Shown here: positions 1-13,200 of the stretch, one piece after another
Layout: each line of letters starts with the position of its first letter
How positions within the stretch are numbered: the stretch's first letter is position 1
DNA from: Paragyromitra xinjiangensis
Lineage: Eukaryota; Ascomycota; Pezizomycetes; Pezizales; Discinaceae
NCBI GenBank assembly: GCA_038503065.1
Contig: JBCAMK010000018.1
Location: 744,001-808,000 of the forward strand
DNA length: 64,000 nt
Direction: 5' to 3'
The notes under the pieces: model-generated
What the model saw: the letters and a program-made list of their open reading frames with translations, nothing else
Databases searched by the model: none
What the model was told of the DNA's origin: nothing
Position numbers and translations under genes: made by a program

Positions 1-1152
1 TTGGAGCCTTGTTGCGTTGTTGAGGAGGGCACTGGATGAAGGTTTGTTTTCAATCGTTCGCTATGGAGACAACAGAACCTCGATACAGGCAGGTGTGCGG
101 TTAGGGACTGGAACTTTACTCTCCTATCTCAGCTTGTACATAGCGGTTCATTATAAGCAAGCATGCATGTGTCAATGGGACAGGGAACTGTATCTACGTG
201 TCGATATAGTATGCCCCTATATCGAGGTTCCACCATTATCACCCGTATTCCTGGCCATTCTCATAAACTAACTCTTCGAATTGGTCCAGGAATCCCTATA
301 ACCTGTCCCTATTTCTGGGTCGATCCCGCCATCTGCACAGATGAACTCCTTGCTCATGTTTTCCGCTCAGACACCGAAGAGCAGATCCCGCTGCTGCAAG
401 AACGAATAGATTGTCTTCGAGAAACAGGAGAAATCCTTTGCGAAGTAGCCCTCCCTTTTTCCATAATTATCTTTGCCATAGTGCCCATCCCATATTCCTC
501 CCTCTTTCAAATCATACTGACCTGATAGAGATATGACGGAACCTTTATCAATTGTCTCCAGGAGGCAAAGGGGTCTGCTGCTGCTCTCGTTCTCCTGGTG
601 GCCGATGAATTTCCCTGCTTCAGAGATGAACATGTGTATGAAGGACGCAAAGTCAACATTTACAAACGTGCCCAAATTCTCGTTGCTGGTAAGCTACCTC
701 CTTTCTTCGTTCACATAATTCCTCTCCCCTCCTCATCACTACCCCGTTTCTCCGTTCTAACGCACACAGACATCTGGGCTTGCTTCACACCAGATCCATG
801 GGGCAACTTTTCGGACATCAATACACTCACCATGTTCGCTGACTACCGAGTCCCCGTGATTCTCCACGCTCTCGGATGTCTCCTTTACTCTCCGCCTCTC
901 GAAGCCCACATCCGCGCGTTAAAACCGCTGCCGAGTGGCCACCCATGGGAGCTACAGTTACGCGGGACCAGTATCTGGTGTGTTGAAATGATTAGGAGAG
1001 AGATCATGTCGCTGCACCCAGAGAACGATAAACTTAGCAGCGAGATCAATGCCGTACTGCTCGATTTTTACCTTTACGATTCGGCAAAAGAAATGGAGGA
1101 GAAGGGAATCGAGGAGATACCATGTCACCGGACGAGGAGCATATGGTACTAA
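1..1152 (+). CDS. QNG1: Queuosine salvage protein (Q nucleotide N-glycosylase, DUF2419), 5' truncated
   Basis: Only the 3' part of the gene lies in the window; the reading frame opens at base 2 inside an exon reading WSLVALLRRALDEG. Exons 2-41, 290-444, 562-688 and 770-1152 are joined by GT-AG introns of 248, 117 and 81 nt; splicing restores the family string LDEGIPIT and ends with GTSIWCVEMIRREI and the C-terminal HRTRSIWY. In the family this enzyme releases queuine from queuosine nucleotides so that it can be reused for tRNA modification; eukaryotes cannot make queuine. The acidic and aromatic residues around FYLYDSA, typical of the family, are present. The first intron has a CTAAC-type branch site near its end. 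The start codon, promoter and roughly the first half of the protein lie outside the window. Identification rests on recognised family strings, not on a search. Confidence 0.9.
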
Positions 1153-4051
1153 TAGAAAGAGGAGATACACGATTACACTGGAAAAGTTGTAGAGGGAAGG
1201 GTTAGAGTTCGAAGCATAAACATTAGATTTCATATGTTTGGTTGGGCGAGATCTTAAAAATAGACAATAGATTTCATAAAACCAAGCTAGACCAATTCCG
1301 TCACCCCGTTCAAGAGCCAGAATCTTCAGCATGCCGAAATACGAATATTTGTTTCCACTGACTTTCCTCGCCTAGGTAGAACAGCCAGATTCCCTCCATT
1401 AAACTTGCGAAGGATACGTTTTCGGAAGGAGGGAAAGAGTATGGTGACTACCGGCTGTGATTGGCCTTATTTTATGCATCGGGATTTTGGGTGTCTTGTT
1501 TGGATGGTATTTACGCAAGCCTTTTAGATTAGGTGATGCTTGATCTTTCTTAAGCCTAATATTTGGGTAATGGGCTGGGGAAGTTGGTCCTTAGCCTTCG
1601 GCTATTTAAGAAGGGTGAATCTGCATGTGTTTTTCATCACCAAATCTCACTCGATGGTTCAATAAATCAAGTTAGACTCTACAATATATCAGAAAATTAG
1701 GGAGCCCACCATATGCATATATCCTACACTTATTATTTAAAGTAGGGAGGGCAAGGTTCTTAACACTTTTAATCTGTAGCTATTATCGATTAACCGCTAG
1801 CTGCCGAAGAGACTATAAATGCGGGCGAATGATTGAAGTGTCCATATCGAGGCAGCCCCAAACCCTACCACTAGCCCAACTACGATTTTCTACCTAATAT
1901 AAATACATACAGAAATCAACCTAATAAGCTTGATATAAGTGCGAGGGAAAATACCTAAGGAAATTATAAGATCAGAGCATATGAATAAAGATTAAATAGG
2001 GTACGTAAATTCTCGAGAACCTTAAATTATAGTTATGGATAGAGGCAATAAATCTGAAATAGCTTGTGATTGGGTTTATATATGCACATGTCTTTTCCGA
2101 CCCTTCATCTTTCGAGATTGATAGGAGTGAGAAAAAAAAACGTCGAGAACCTTCAGCAATTCCAGTAGGAAAAATTGATAGAAGGTTAGTATATTTCTCT
2201 ATCCCACTAATGTCAAAAACCACCAATCCGCGCTAGAAAAATATCTTTTACTCCCTAGCCTATCCCGATTCCGATTCATCGTATATCACTCGATCTGGGA
2301 TTAAGACCTATCGTTAGAGATTCGGCCTTATGGCAACGGCTCATAAGAAGGACAAGGATATGGCTTACAATGGTCACTTCAAAAATCGCGTTGGTTCTTG
2401 CACCGGCGTTCAGCGAGAGGAATCAAATCTCCACCGGTGAGCCTATCATAGATGACTAACATACAAGCTTGTGAAAAATTGATTTACGACGCCAACGATT
2501 GGTACTGCGGGTTAGGAGAATATACGTGGAGCTTAACACACAGAGGGATAGCCCGGTATATAATTAAAACGTCTATTCAATATCACAACACTTATTTCAT
2601 CCTGCAGAAGCTTGGCCCTATTGGCTCTAGTTCGTATTTACTTAGCCGTGTTGACCTACTGCCTTTCTATGTTCGCTCATTGTTGTCTATCTAAATTCAA
2701 GGCAGCCGGCTACAGCCCCGATCGATTACTCAACACGAGCCCGGCCCTGAATCTTTTTTTGATCAGTACTGTGCAAAAGAGGGTGATCTTTGAAATTGTT
2801 GGGAGTTTCATAAGGCCGATATCGCCCTATATTTTCCGGATCCCATCAAATAGTGAAGCTTGATTGTTTTAAATTGATTGAGATTAGTGCTCGGGAGATC
2901 GTCCCTTGGTGTGATGCAACCTCTTATTGCCAAGAAAGCTTGTTATCCTGCACGGATCATCTGACGGACCGTATTCCCTCCAGCTCCGCACTCCTACCAT
3001 ACTTTTTAAGGGGTTAATGCATTTCCCGCAGCTGCTTGACGGTTCCTGATAGAATTTGAATTTGCCTGGTGGGTGGGCTAACCCGGCAGGCTAACGTTCC
3101 AAGCCCTTGATATCTAACGCGCCTTTCGTTAGTTTGGGCTAGCAACTCTAGTAAGACGCTTTGAGGACTTGTGTTGGAAATATTTAACTAGGTTACTAAT
3201 TAGATCTACTCACCAACCTAGTCGATCTAAATTCACCTTGAGATTCTTTTTTACGGATCATCGGAAGGTCAGTCAATGGACAATATTTTCAACGGCTATC
3301 TCGGACCGTGCAACCGTCCCCGCCGTGTTGACCGACTCTCACAAAACTACAAAGCTTACGCCCAAACATCATTACCCTAAAATCTCATTCTTTAATGGTA
3401 ATCGGGAACGACAGGTACCAATTACCTATCGATAGCTAGGATCATGGTACCTTCTGAAGATATGAACATCCCTGGGAGATTTCGTCCGCAAAAAGTGAGC
3501 AGTAAAGAGAAGTAGGGGTTTACGTTGGGAAATTTTTGCCAGAAGCAAAAGCCGGGTGCTTTGCCTCAATTGATGCATAAAGTTAACTGCGTAATCCTCT
3601 GTGAAAGCAGCCGTTGAGCCTTCCAACCCATGGGTGAGCGATTTTCTGCGGACGAAAGGCATGAAATTCGCATTGCATGAAAGCCATTAATAGAGAGTTT
3701 CATTACCTAGAGATAGTCTTGTCCTACATTTATCCATTCTCATTATTTCCTAGCTTGGTTTGATTTTCCTAAGGAATCAAAAATACCTTTTTCCTAGTAT
3801 CCGTGTAGCTGAGTGATAGTACGTGATCCAGATAGTACATACTACTTGGCTTGGTGGATGCTGGAGGAATGGGGAATACATGTATTAAAGGCTCTAGAAT
3901 TTATCCACCAAAGCAAATATTTGAAACGAAAACTGCATGTGACCGACAGGATGGGGGATAAAATGAGGTACATTAATGCCGCATCAGATCGACCTAGCCA
4001 GGAACGAGGATTGCCCTCACACATGAATGACCAGCATGCACCCCGCCACAG

Positions 4052-4080
4052 ACTAATGGTCAAATAGGTCGACCATTAGT
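4052..4080. repeat. Perfect 10-bp inverted repeat
   Basis: The arm actaatggtc at 4052-4061 is matched by gaccattagt at 4071-4080, with a 9-nt spacer. It lies in the non-coding spacer and is not next to a gene end. It could be a small stem-loop or a remnant of a foldback element. Confidence 0.5.
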
Positions 4081-5269
4081 GTTTCACTCGTCATTAACAG
4101 CCTCACTAGAGTTTTAGAGTTATTATACAAAGCACTAGTCTGATGGAGATGGCGGCCTGGAAAGATATTGAAACTACATATAGCATTGCATCCAAAATCT
4201 GGGGGCTGATAACTAGGCTCGCCCCCGTCCCTACTACCTGAGGCTGCTACCTACGGTGCGCAGCATAGGCTGGGCACAAGACTAGCTGATAACAGGAAAA
4301 CCGAGATGGGCTGAGCGAGTTAGGACATATTTGCCAATAGCCATAGATAGGATCATGCTTACACTCAGACCACGGACTTCAACCACACACACATATACAT
4401 GTACCTACTTAGCCTTTAGGCCTAGGCCATGAGGGTGCTCTGGCAACTTCACCAACTATCACTCGATTATAATCCACTAACCAGGCGGAGCGAGTAAAAT
4501 CACCCTTGTCAGGATATTTCGGAATTCAGTCCTGGAGTAAAGCCTAACCTTGAGACATGTATTATGGTAGCATGGGTTTTGAAATACTCTAGTAGTGCAC
4601 AGTGGAATATCTCTGTGGGGAAAGATAAAGGACAGAAACAGCCACGTACAGAGGGGGCTCATCTTGTGCGGAAGGCTTAGCACTAGAACGTATAAGACAG
4701 TTCTGCATCTAAAAGCACAGGCTTGGCGCGAGTGCTCCCCTGTGAATTCGTTCTTTTTCTCTAGAAACACCATGATTTCATTGATAACGCAAGTGATTGG
4801 AAGGGACAGAGATGTTTTGGCAGCTGATGGCATCGCCCGTGGGTAAGCCCCATATTAATTCAGACCGAAAGATATCCCCAACAAATTTTTAGAACTTACC
4901 CAGTCAATATATGCCAGCGTGTGTAAACAATTCGCGATGCAAATGAGAGACATACTGTTGCATACCGGTTTCTTTTATTACACCTCACATATTCTCATCC
5001 CTACTATTTCCTATCCATCTCCAGTTCTACGTTTCTTGTTGCTTACTATCGATATCATAGTCTCCTTTTATCCCTATTTCTGAACGTAGATATTTTTCCC
5101 TAAGCCTTCTAGTATCCCGAAAACTCAATCTGTCGATCACTGTCGATCAGCTAGGGTCCCTAGGCATTCCATCTCCGTATCCTACTCATGCTGCCGTTTT
5201 GAAGTCGCGCTTCCTAGATAGGAAACTTCCTATTCCCCAACTAAAGATTTGGCGAGGCTGTCTGAATCT

Positions 5270-5421
5270 AAGGGTTTTACATACAAAATGCCAGAAAACA
5301 GTGGTATCTTGTTCAGAATCAATATCCTAAAGGCGCTATGGAGGAAAGAGAGGTGTCAAAAGGGCACCAAGAAGATGCCACAGAGGTGCAAGAGACTGCC
5401 GAGAGTGCCTTCAACCAATAG
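5270..5421 (+). pseudogene. Possible coding remnant, unrecognised
   Basis: After a CTAAG (possible splice acceptor) an open frame of about 48 codons runs to a TAG. It has protein-like content: it starts GFYIQNARKQWYLVQNQYPK and ends with an acidic, Gln- and Thr-rich tail. No partner exon or start codon was found upstream and no family is recognised. It may be the last exon of a decayed gene or chance; low confidence. Confidence 0.15.
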
Positions 5422-6388
5422 AAATGGCTTTCCCACCAGATCTTGCCAGCTTAGGCAACGCGACTTCAAACCGGCTGCATGAGTAGACCCGAGAATAAGT
5501 CCCGGGGAATCTCTTATCATCTCACAAAATTCATCGTGAGTAATACCTCCAAGCGAGATGCAGGTTTCATCGAGTTGGGATGGGTGATTCGATGGACCAT
5601 ATAACCCCGCCTTTCAGCTAGCCGCAGACACCAGCCCACCAGATCTGTGGTGAAACCTCTGGCGAAATCGAGGAGCACAACGCTGCATAAACGGAAAAAT
5701 CCGTTTCGACTTGCCAGAGTCGAGCATGTTTATTGGCGACCTCATCTGAATCATAGGAAGGGAAGAGAAGGCTTGGCGGGCTCAGCTGGTCGCCGAGGCA
5801 GATGACAAAAGGTATGATGGCGTCATCGCTGACATATTGTCGGGGGCCCAGGCAGAGAACTCCGCAGCGGGCCGCAGGTTGGTGGCCTTCTTCTTCGTCG
5901 TTGATTTTTTCCAATATCAATAGTTTAACCGCCTATCGTCAACACGGTGCTGTGTGCTGCTGTCTCTGACCGGATTTACATAGTGAATGCACATTATTTG
6001 CAATGCAGTGGTAAGCCTTTGTAAAGTAAAACCCAGCCAAGAAAGTTCCCGAAGCAATGGGAAATCCGCCCCCCCCACTATCCTGACATGATGGCTGCTT
6101 CAGTGATTTCGTAAACTAAACAGCCACATGCCACTGCGCACGCAATCCATAGCTGACCTCCGTCTTAAATAAATCCATAGCTACCGCCTCCTCTTCCTCA
6201 ATCCCGTTCATCATCCATCTCATTCCACGAAACTGGCATTGTCGAGATCACTCCATCTCTTCTCATCTGCTTCCATCGTAAAACCTTCGATTTTTGCACT
6301 GCGAGCTACAACCCCGCTTTATCAACCATCAGCCCTCACAACCCCACTTCAGACACACATCCGCTTTTTTCATCAATCTCCAGTCAAT

Positions 6389-6897
6389 ATGGTTCAAGAA
6401 CTTGATTCGTAAGTATCTTCCTGCACATAATTGTTCAAATTTGCTGACCGAGCGGGAATCCAGCCACGACAGCTTTAAGGGGGCCATCGATAAAGACAAA
6501 CTTGTCGTTCTCGACTGCTACGCTACATGGTGTGGTAAGCATATTGATTCTGTGGTCTTCGTTGCTATACCCATAGCTATCAAGCACTAATGTCGTTATG
6601 TGACTTAGGTCCTTGCAGAGTGATCGCCCCAAAGGTAGTCCAGTTTTCTGTAGACTATCCCGATGTTGATTTCTATAAGATTGATGTGGACGAGGTGTCA
6701 TCTGTTGCTGCTGAGCTTGGAGTTCGTGCGATGCCTACTTTCTTCCTTTTCAAAAAGGGTGAAAAGGTTGGCGAGGTCGTCGGCGCCAATCCCAGTGCCT
6801 TGAAGGTATTTCTACACCACCCGGTTGTACATTTCTAGTTCGGATTATGTCTGACCTTTAAACAATACAGGCTGCTATTGAGAAGTACAAACAGTGA
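6389..6897 (+). CDS. Thioredoxin
   Basis: Exons 6389-6408, 6464-6534, 6609-6805 and 6871-6897 give a 104-residue protein, the usual size for a cytosolic thioredoxin. The redox centre WCGPCR is at residues 29-34, with the intron after its first Cys codon; the cis-proline loop reads RAMPTFFLF and the family string YKIDVDE is intact. It is a protein disulfide reductase recycled by thioredoxin reductase. The ATG at 6389 was chosen because it gives the short N-terminus MVQELDS typical of cytosolic forms; the upstream ATG at 6294 is in another frame, so no targeting peptide is added. Introns are 55, 74 and 65 nt with normal GT-AG ends. It is transcribed towards the 3' end of the minus-strand OTU gene. 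Confidence 0.95.
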
Positions 6898-7171
6898 ATA
6901 GGAGTTTCGGAATAAATTTAATGGTTTTGAATTGGCCATGAGGCATCGGCTATAAAGCTCGTTCCCAAGATGTTGGGAATAAGGCGGATTGCTAGTTCTA
7001 ATAAATGAGGACCTTGCCCCAGTACTTGAAATGGCATTTTGTGGTCTTTCCGAAGTTGCTTTTGTTCATCCACGTAGTACCTTTACAAATGGAATGCTCT
7101 GAAACTAAAGTAGATTTTCGCCAATATGCCTAAAACCATAATACATATATCGTCGTATATCCCCCTGCCCT

Positions 7172-8566
7172 TCAAATGTACAACTCCTTGATGCCACTCA
7201 TGATAGTTGCAGTGCCCTCCCTAGACCCTTCATCTTTCTTACTAGCATTCTTTTCTCGCTTCCTTGCTTTCGCAGCCTCCTTCTGCTTGACCTTTTTTTC
7301 ACGGGCTGTTTCGCGTTTTGGCCGCTGTGCTGCTTGTTTTCGCGGTTTCTGGGTTTCTGGGCGGGAGTTTTCTGGTTCACTCCCTGGCTCAACACTTGAT
7401 TTCTCTTCGCTAGCTTTCTCCGCCCGGCAAGCCGTTGGATTCTCTTTTTTATCTACCTCCTCTTCGGCGCTTTTGTCTGTAGCTTTTGGAGAAGGAGTCC
7501 TCGGCATATCCTTCGCCTCAACAGCTTCCTCAGGACCTTCTTCACTTGCATCTAGTAATTGGGAAACTGCCATATCGACACTCCCCTTGCATTCCTCCAG
7601 CGTTTGTCGTATTTTCGCTGGATCTACAGGATACGGCAGGCTCGATGCCACCACACTTTCCATCCATGGAAGAACGTAAGATATAGTCGCGAGCTTCCGC
7701 TCTTGTTCCTTCTTTGCCTCTTCCGTCAAGGGTACCGGCATAACGTTCGGAAGACCCGTGTGAGGGCCGTCTCGGTTCCGAACAGACGAGTAATGTTCCC
7801 ATGTCTAAGAAAGTCACAAAAACAAAGGAAAACGGGTATTTTCCAGGTTTCGCTGTATAAGACTCTTCCATGAGCCAGACTAGGGAAAGGGGAGAAAAGA
7901 ACGAATTGTGTGAGGAAATAGGATAAGGGAATGAAGGAAACGCTTACATGGTAGGCTATGTGGGCTATCTTTCTAGACTCTGGAGCACCGTCGCCGCCGG
8001 TCACGACATATGCAAAATCGCGTTGATATATTTTCACATCACAGTTGTAGTCTCGAGCGAAAGCACTTATTTCCATATTGTCTCCGTAAACACCGGATTG
8101 AGACATACGCTTAAGATGCTGGGCGAAAGCTTTGTCGATGGCAGCTTCGGTAGGTTCGACGATAGATTTGTTTGCACCTGCGGCTGCCTTCCTTTTAGGC
8201 TGCCGGCGGGTTGGTCCAACATCAAGGAAGAGTTTAAAGTATTCCGCGTGCGTTCTCATATCTAGGGGGAAATAGACGGGATGACTGAGTGATACCATCC
8301 GGAGGGATCTAGGCAGGGGTTGTATCCACGGGTATTTGATAACTTACGTTCGACTACCTTTTCGCGAATCTCTGCATGATTGTTTTCATGGCCGTAAAGC
8401 TGTTGAAATACTTAGTTGAAAGGTCCAAAAGAAGCCACAAACGATCCGAAGAAATACATACTTGATCACTGAGAGCATGGAACAAACAATCTCCATCGCC
8501 AGATATATCGGAAGCATATAAATTAACTCCCTCAAGCAAGGGAAACTCATCCGAATAACTCTTCAT
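7172..8566 (-). CDS. OTU-domain deubiquitinase, OTUD3-like
   Basis: Exons (minus) 8566-8462, 8399-8348, 8261-7948 and 7804-7172 encode 367 residues. The N-terminal OTU cysteine-protease domain carries SGDGDCLFHALSDQ with nucleophile Cys27 and the catalytic Asp24, and the matching histidine at residue 161 in WEHYSSVR. After it comes a UBA-like segment (KIRQTLEECKGSVDMAVSQLL, near residue 205) and a long charged, Lys/Glu/Arg-rich tail with KREK-type repeats. OTU proteins remove ubiquitin from substrates; the order OTU, UBA-like, basic tail resembles OTUD3 and its fungal relatives. The short exon 2 encodes LYGHENNHAEIREKVVE, which restores the conserved helix after the catalytic Cys. The start is the first ATG of the exon carrying the catalytic Cys. 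It is divergent from TOA2 across 743 bp. Confidence 0.9.
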
Positions 8567-9309
8567 GATGGTACGTAAAAAGGAAGTGGGCCGGAATGCT
8601 GAAGCTTGTGTTGCAAAGGTGAAGTCTTTTTTTTAGTGTCGTGTGCTAAAGTACAGCTCTCGGCAGGAGCTGTGCGACAAGCCAGGGACAAGGATCTCAA
8701 CCACGGTCCTGTGTTCCGTTGAAAACAGATATCGAAATTTTAATGAACTGGATATCTAGATCTTGCGATTTTGATCTAGATAAATTGCACGAACATCCAA
8801 GGCACAACTCACCCATGAGCCCTTTATCGTTTGTGACCACCGGGTTTGGTGAAGTCAGCCAAGCCCATTTCAACCTCCTCATGATAAATCACTCGGATAG
8901 ACATTCTTCTTCTCTGGTTCTTTATTAGGTGGCCACAATCAAGAGGAGGTATAGAGAGCTTTCATAGGTAGGTGTTTGATTAAATAGATAGATCAAATGA
9001 ATGTTGGTATGGAGTTAGTGGCGTCATAAAGCTTGTCTTGATTGAGTCTTTCCCACGACAAAAACATTCACCATCAGCTATAATTTTATTCAAAGATTTA
9101 TGCCTGGAAATATATCTAAAGCTCTTAGATTTCACAGGATCCCTTACGTCAAGACGTTGACAAACGCGACTTGCACGACTTAGCCTATGGAGTATCTTGG
9201 CGTCTTGGCTCTCTCAAGCTTCCACCTCAGCCTCAGTTGACTTCTTTCCCTCTCAAGCCCCCCCTCGTTTGTGCATAAATACAACACTCCATCATCAGAT
9301 CAAGCCACC
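8567..9309. promoter_or_regulatory. Divergent intergenic region, OTU gene / TOA2
   Basis: This 743-bp spacer must hold the promoters of both the minus-strand OTU gene and the plus-strand TOA2. The last 100 bases before the TOA2 start are pyrimidine-rich with a short AT stretch (cataaatacaaca), a plausible core promoter. No further element is recognised. Confidence 0.45.
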
Positions 9310-9765
9310 ATGAACAACCAAACGTACTATGAGCTCTATCGACGTTCCAGGTTGATGACTTCTTCCTCTTGTGGAAGTTTCTCAATGACTAACATCTCGA
9401 GCATAGCATCGGCATGGCCCTGACCGATGCTTTGGACGACCTCATCAGTGAGGGTCGCATCGCGCCCCAGCTCGCCATGAAGATCCTGTCCAACTTTGAC
9501 CGTAGCATAACAGAGGTTCTGGCTGACAAGGTCAAAGCGAACCTGTCATTCAAGGTTCGTGTTTGGTAGATATGAGATGGATAAGGAAGTAAGCTAAATG
9601 TACGGTATACAGGGCCATCTGGACACGTACCGTTTCTGCGACGAGGTATGGACCTTCTTGATCAAAGAGGTCACGTTCAAGTTCCAGAATGGACAGAACC
9701 CAAGTGTCACAGCAGACAAGGTCAAGATCGTCTCTTGTAACTCGAAACGGCCTGGAGACCAGTAA
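9310..9765 (+). CDS. TOA2: Transcription initiation factor IIA gamma subunit
   Basis: Exons 9310-9350, 9407-9554 and 9613-9765 encode 113 residues, the normal length for the TFIIA small subunit. The N-terminus [16 protein letters not shown] and the helix [15 protein letters not shown] are diagnostic, and the C-terminal beta region ends with [15 protein letters not shown] gamma pairs with the large subunit (TOA1) and stabilises TBP on the TATA box in the nucleus. Introns of 56 and 58 nt fall after the first 13 codons and before the [15 protein letters not shown] segment. The first-ATG start gives the family N-terminus exactly. It is convergent with TYW4. Confidence 0.95.
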
Positions 9766-10297
9766 TCCTGTTCCTAGAGCTGTGGGGGCTCTTGGTTGAT
9801 CTAGACTTTGTCGCCACCCAGATAAACCTTTCTCATAATCTTTGAACCTGTTCAGACGAGGTATTCTTTTTTTTTTCCTTTTCTTATGGCACGGGTAAAC
9901 TGTTGCGTAAGCTGGCGCCTGTATTTTATTGGTTTCTTTTTCTTTGACTGGTTCATTGCGGACGGCGTTATGTATCTTTTTTAGCAATAAATTGAAGATA
10001 TACGATTTGCTTCACACCATGCGATATAGCTGTGTGCCCTTTGGTACGGAATTTTGATTTTGATTAGCTTACCGACGTAGGTAGTCATGTGTGATGGCCG
10101 TACGTCAGTCGTCTATACGGTAAGGCCTGCTTATGTTACAATTTCGGAGTTGCGTTGTCTAAGGAGAAATATCCTATTCCTATTCACCCAGCGAAGATTG
10201 ATTCCCAAAGCACACCTTTCAAATCATACAAAAAGCCTCCATCTTGCAGAAAAAACAACTTCTCCGGTTCACTTAAAAAGAAAAAGAAATAAAAACT
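9766..10297. other. Convergent 3' spacer, TOA2 / TYW4
   Basis: These 532 bp hold the 3' ends of two converging genes. There are short T- and A-rich runs (9868-9880 and around 10260-10290) that could serve in 3' end formation. No gene or repeat is seen. Confidence 0.5.
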
Positions 10298-13200
10298 TTA
10301 ATCCCTCGCCATATCTGCCAATTCATCTGCCAACCTCTCCATATAGAACTTCTTCGCCGAACCTGGTAATCCCTCAAACTCTCTTGCAATCCTTGCCACC
10401 ATTCCCCTGCCTTTTTCGTATGCTGTTAGATCTCTGTTTCCATACACATCCCGCCCCGAACTATACCCTTTCTGTAGACTCTTGAAAAAAACGTTCACAG
10501 CTACACATGACTCCAACGGTAGCGCTGCGTGAGGCCATAGTTCCGGTATGTATAATACATCACCTGGCTTCAACGTTGCTTCCATGGGGTTTGTGTATTC
10601 TATATCGCCCTCGGTGAACGGATTGATGGTAGACGACGATGCACCAGGCGGGAACGCTAGCCTCGTTACGTTGCACGGCGGATACACACGAAACCTCTTT
10701 ATACCGCGAATGTGGCAGAGAATGTTCGCCATGACATCGAAATGTAACCACATGCCGACTTCTTTGCTGGAGATGCGCAACGGGGAACTATGTTCGTTCT
10801 CTTTCACGAAACCAAGCTGCGGAGGGATTGAGAAGTCGTTTGCGATGCCCACAAAATCCTCGGAGAGTTTTGTAGGCTCGGTTGAAGGATTGGAGGAGGA
10901 GAGGGAGCGGAGGTAGATATACTCATTGCCAGCAGGATCGAACGCGGTGTCGATGAATTCTCCGAAAGGGAGTGTTTTATAGATGAAGTTCTTTGATTGG
11001 AAAGACATGTATTGCGATTGTGCAGCGTGGACGACAACCTACTTTGCGTTAGTGCGTTCTCTAGTGAAATCTATGAAGATTGCCTATACCTTACGATCGT
11101 ATCCAACCTTATCCTTCAGATATTCAGCATCCCATTTTACAGTACATGGACCAATATCTAATCCTTCAAGGATAACAGGTTCTCCCGCATCTCTGATCGC
11201 TTCAAAATCCTCCCGGGACTTGATTGTTGCTCTCTTGATATCCGTGACTTGCGAGATTCTAGCTCTTGGGACTATGGCACCTTTCTCCTCAAAGGGCATT
11301 GTCTGTCTTCTTCTTTTTTTCTCCAGCTCTTCACCTTCCTCCAAAATTTTCCAAACACTCTCTGCCTCACCATCTCTTGAGCTATGCATAGTCCATATAC
11401 CCTCATTAAAGCACCCACCAAAGCTGAAACACACGCCTCCGCCACCAATGATGCAAATCCTGTTTTTACCAGCATGGACGACCTCGTGGCCTATCAGCAG
11501 CGGGGTTTTATCCTCCATGCAGCTATACGCAATATCAATAGCCCTAATAGTAACTTTCTCGCAGTGAATCTCCACCAGCTCATCTTCACTTTTAATCAGC
11601 GCCCCCCCTGACACACCTCCAACAATCAAAACTCTCCCGGCGCCCAAATACACAGCGCGAGCTCCAAATCGCCTTAACAAGCTTCTAGTCGAAAGCAAAT
11701 TGACAAAGCTCCACAACACGACAACTTTATAGCCCTTATCTCCCACCTTCTGTATCTCTAGTCTCCACATATCCCCCAGAATTTGGCCCCTGGAATCCAT
11801 ACCCCCGCTAAGGATTCCATATGCCTTATCGGTCCAGCAAAGACAAGCTCCGAACCTTGGTGATGGTTTTCGATCCGCCTCGACTGTCAGCTTCTTCCAT
11901 CCATCACTCTCACTCCACAAGAGCCATTCATCTAGAATACTGTTGTCTACACATTTACCACCATAGATGAGCACTTTCCCATCATCAACTGCGGCAGCAG
12001 CATGTCTGAACCTCCCACTCGGGAGGCTCTGGACCCTCTTCCAGCTCCCTGATTCAAGCAGCCATACATCGCTGAGTGCTTGGCCTGGCGACGTCCGTCC
12101 TCCAACGAGGAGTAATTTGCCAGGCGCAACTTGTGTTAGAGTGTGACACATCCTCGCACTAGGCCCTGGAGTACCGTTTAGTGATATTTCATGATTCTTC
12201 TCATGCTCTTCCGCAATAAGCAGTGAGGTCCCTATCCTTGTCTTCGAGCCCAGACCTCCATGGTAAACAAGCTTTCCTTCTCCCCACTCTGCAGCTGCGC
12301 CAAACCATCTCTTCAGCAATGGTGAGCCAGTAAATTCCGCATCGATCCCTTCTTCAACACGGGAATCCTCCGAGCTTTGGGATCTTAGGTATGCCGGTCT
12401 GTGGTCGGGGAAGTAGCAATGCTCCCCACCCTTCCATTTAAGTCCCTCTTTCCTGAATGGCCCTGCATACCTGCTCTCGCTAGTCCAGGCATAGAGGATG
12501 AAGTAATGCTGGCAGAATAGGAAGAACTCCTCCCACTCATCAAAAGGTTCCACCGAATCTAAATATGCTTTCTCTTCTTCCGTAATTATACTGCTCCAGA
12601 ACGCGAGGAGATCTACCGCATCCACAGACTGCCAGTCACGGTCCGAAAACCGGGCAACCTGGCTGATCAGGCTTGGGTATGCCAAGATCGACTTGAGCGG
12701 TGTAGACAACGAGTTGAAATGTTTCTGCATAGTACGGGCAAACGGGTGAGCTGGCCCCGAAGGAAGGAACTGTTCCAGTATAGAGAAGCGTGCTGTAAAC
12801 GATAAGCAACCACGGCTCGAGGTGACCCTACGTCCTGTTTAGGGGAAAGATAATTTTACCATCCGGAAGTGTAGCGATCCAGGCTAGGAGGGCATCTACG
12901 GCCTCTTTGTCCATATAAGCCAGTGAAACTTCAGCGCTAAAAAAGAGAGCCCTCGAGGTGAGGTCATGGACGTCGAATATATTTCTCAAAGTTTCAAGGT
13001 CTCGGAGGTCGCAGCCGATGGCAAGGTATTCAGGGCTTGAGTAGTGGACATAATTCTGCGGAGGGTCGTGGATTTCGGGATCCGAAAGGAGTTCGACAAG
13101 TTGGGGGGTCTCGCGGATTGTCTGGACTTTCTTATTGATCAAGTCAGGGTAGTCGATATCGATGTACAACACGTTGCCAAGCACGCCCTTTGTATCTGAA

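Larger units (their letters stand above)
1153..6388. other. 5.2-kb gene-poor spacer between QNG1 and thioredoxin
   Basis: No gene could be supported here on either strand. Reading frames are short, lack recognisable motifs and have no convincing splice partners. One small perfect inverted repeat (4052-4080) and one possible coding remnant (5270-5421) are listed separately. The composition is mixed and AT-leaning in the first 3 kb; the last 300 bases before the thioredoxin start are C/T-rich, as expected for a fungal 5' leader. Confidence 0.6.

Noticed and set aside
12834..12859. A 25-nt GT-AG pair in TYW4 as an intron
   Set aside because: It is far too short for splicing and leads into a stop; the 67-nt intron to 12793 restores the family sequence.
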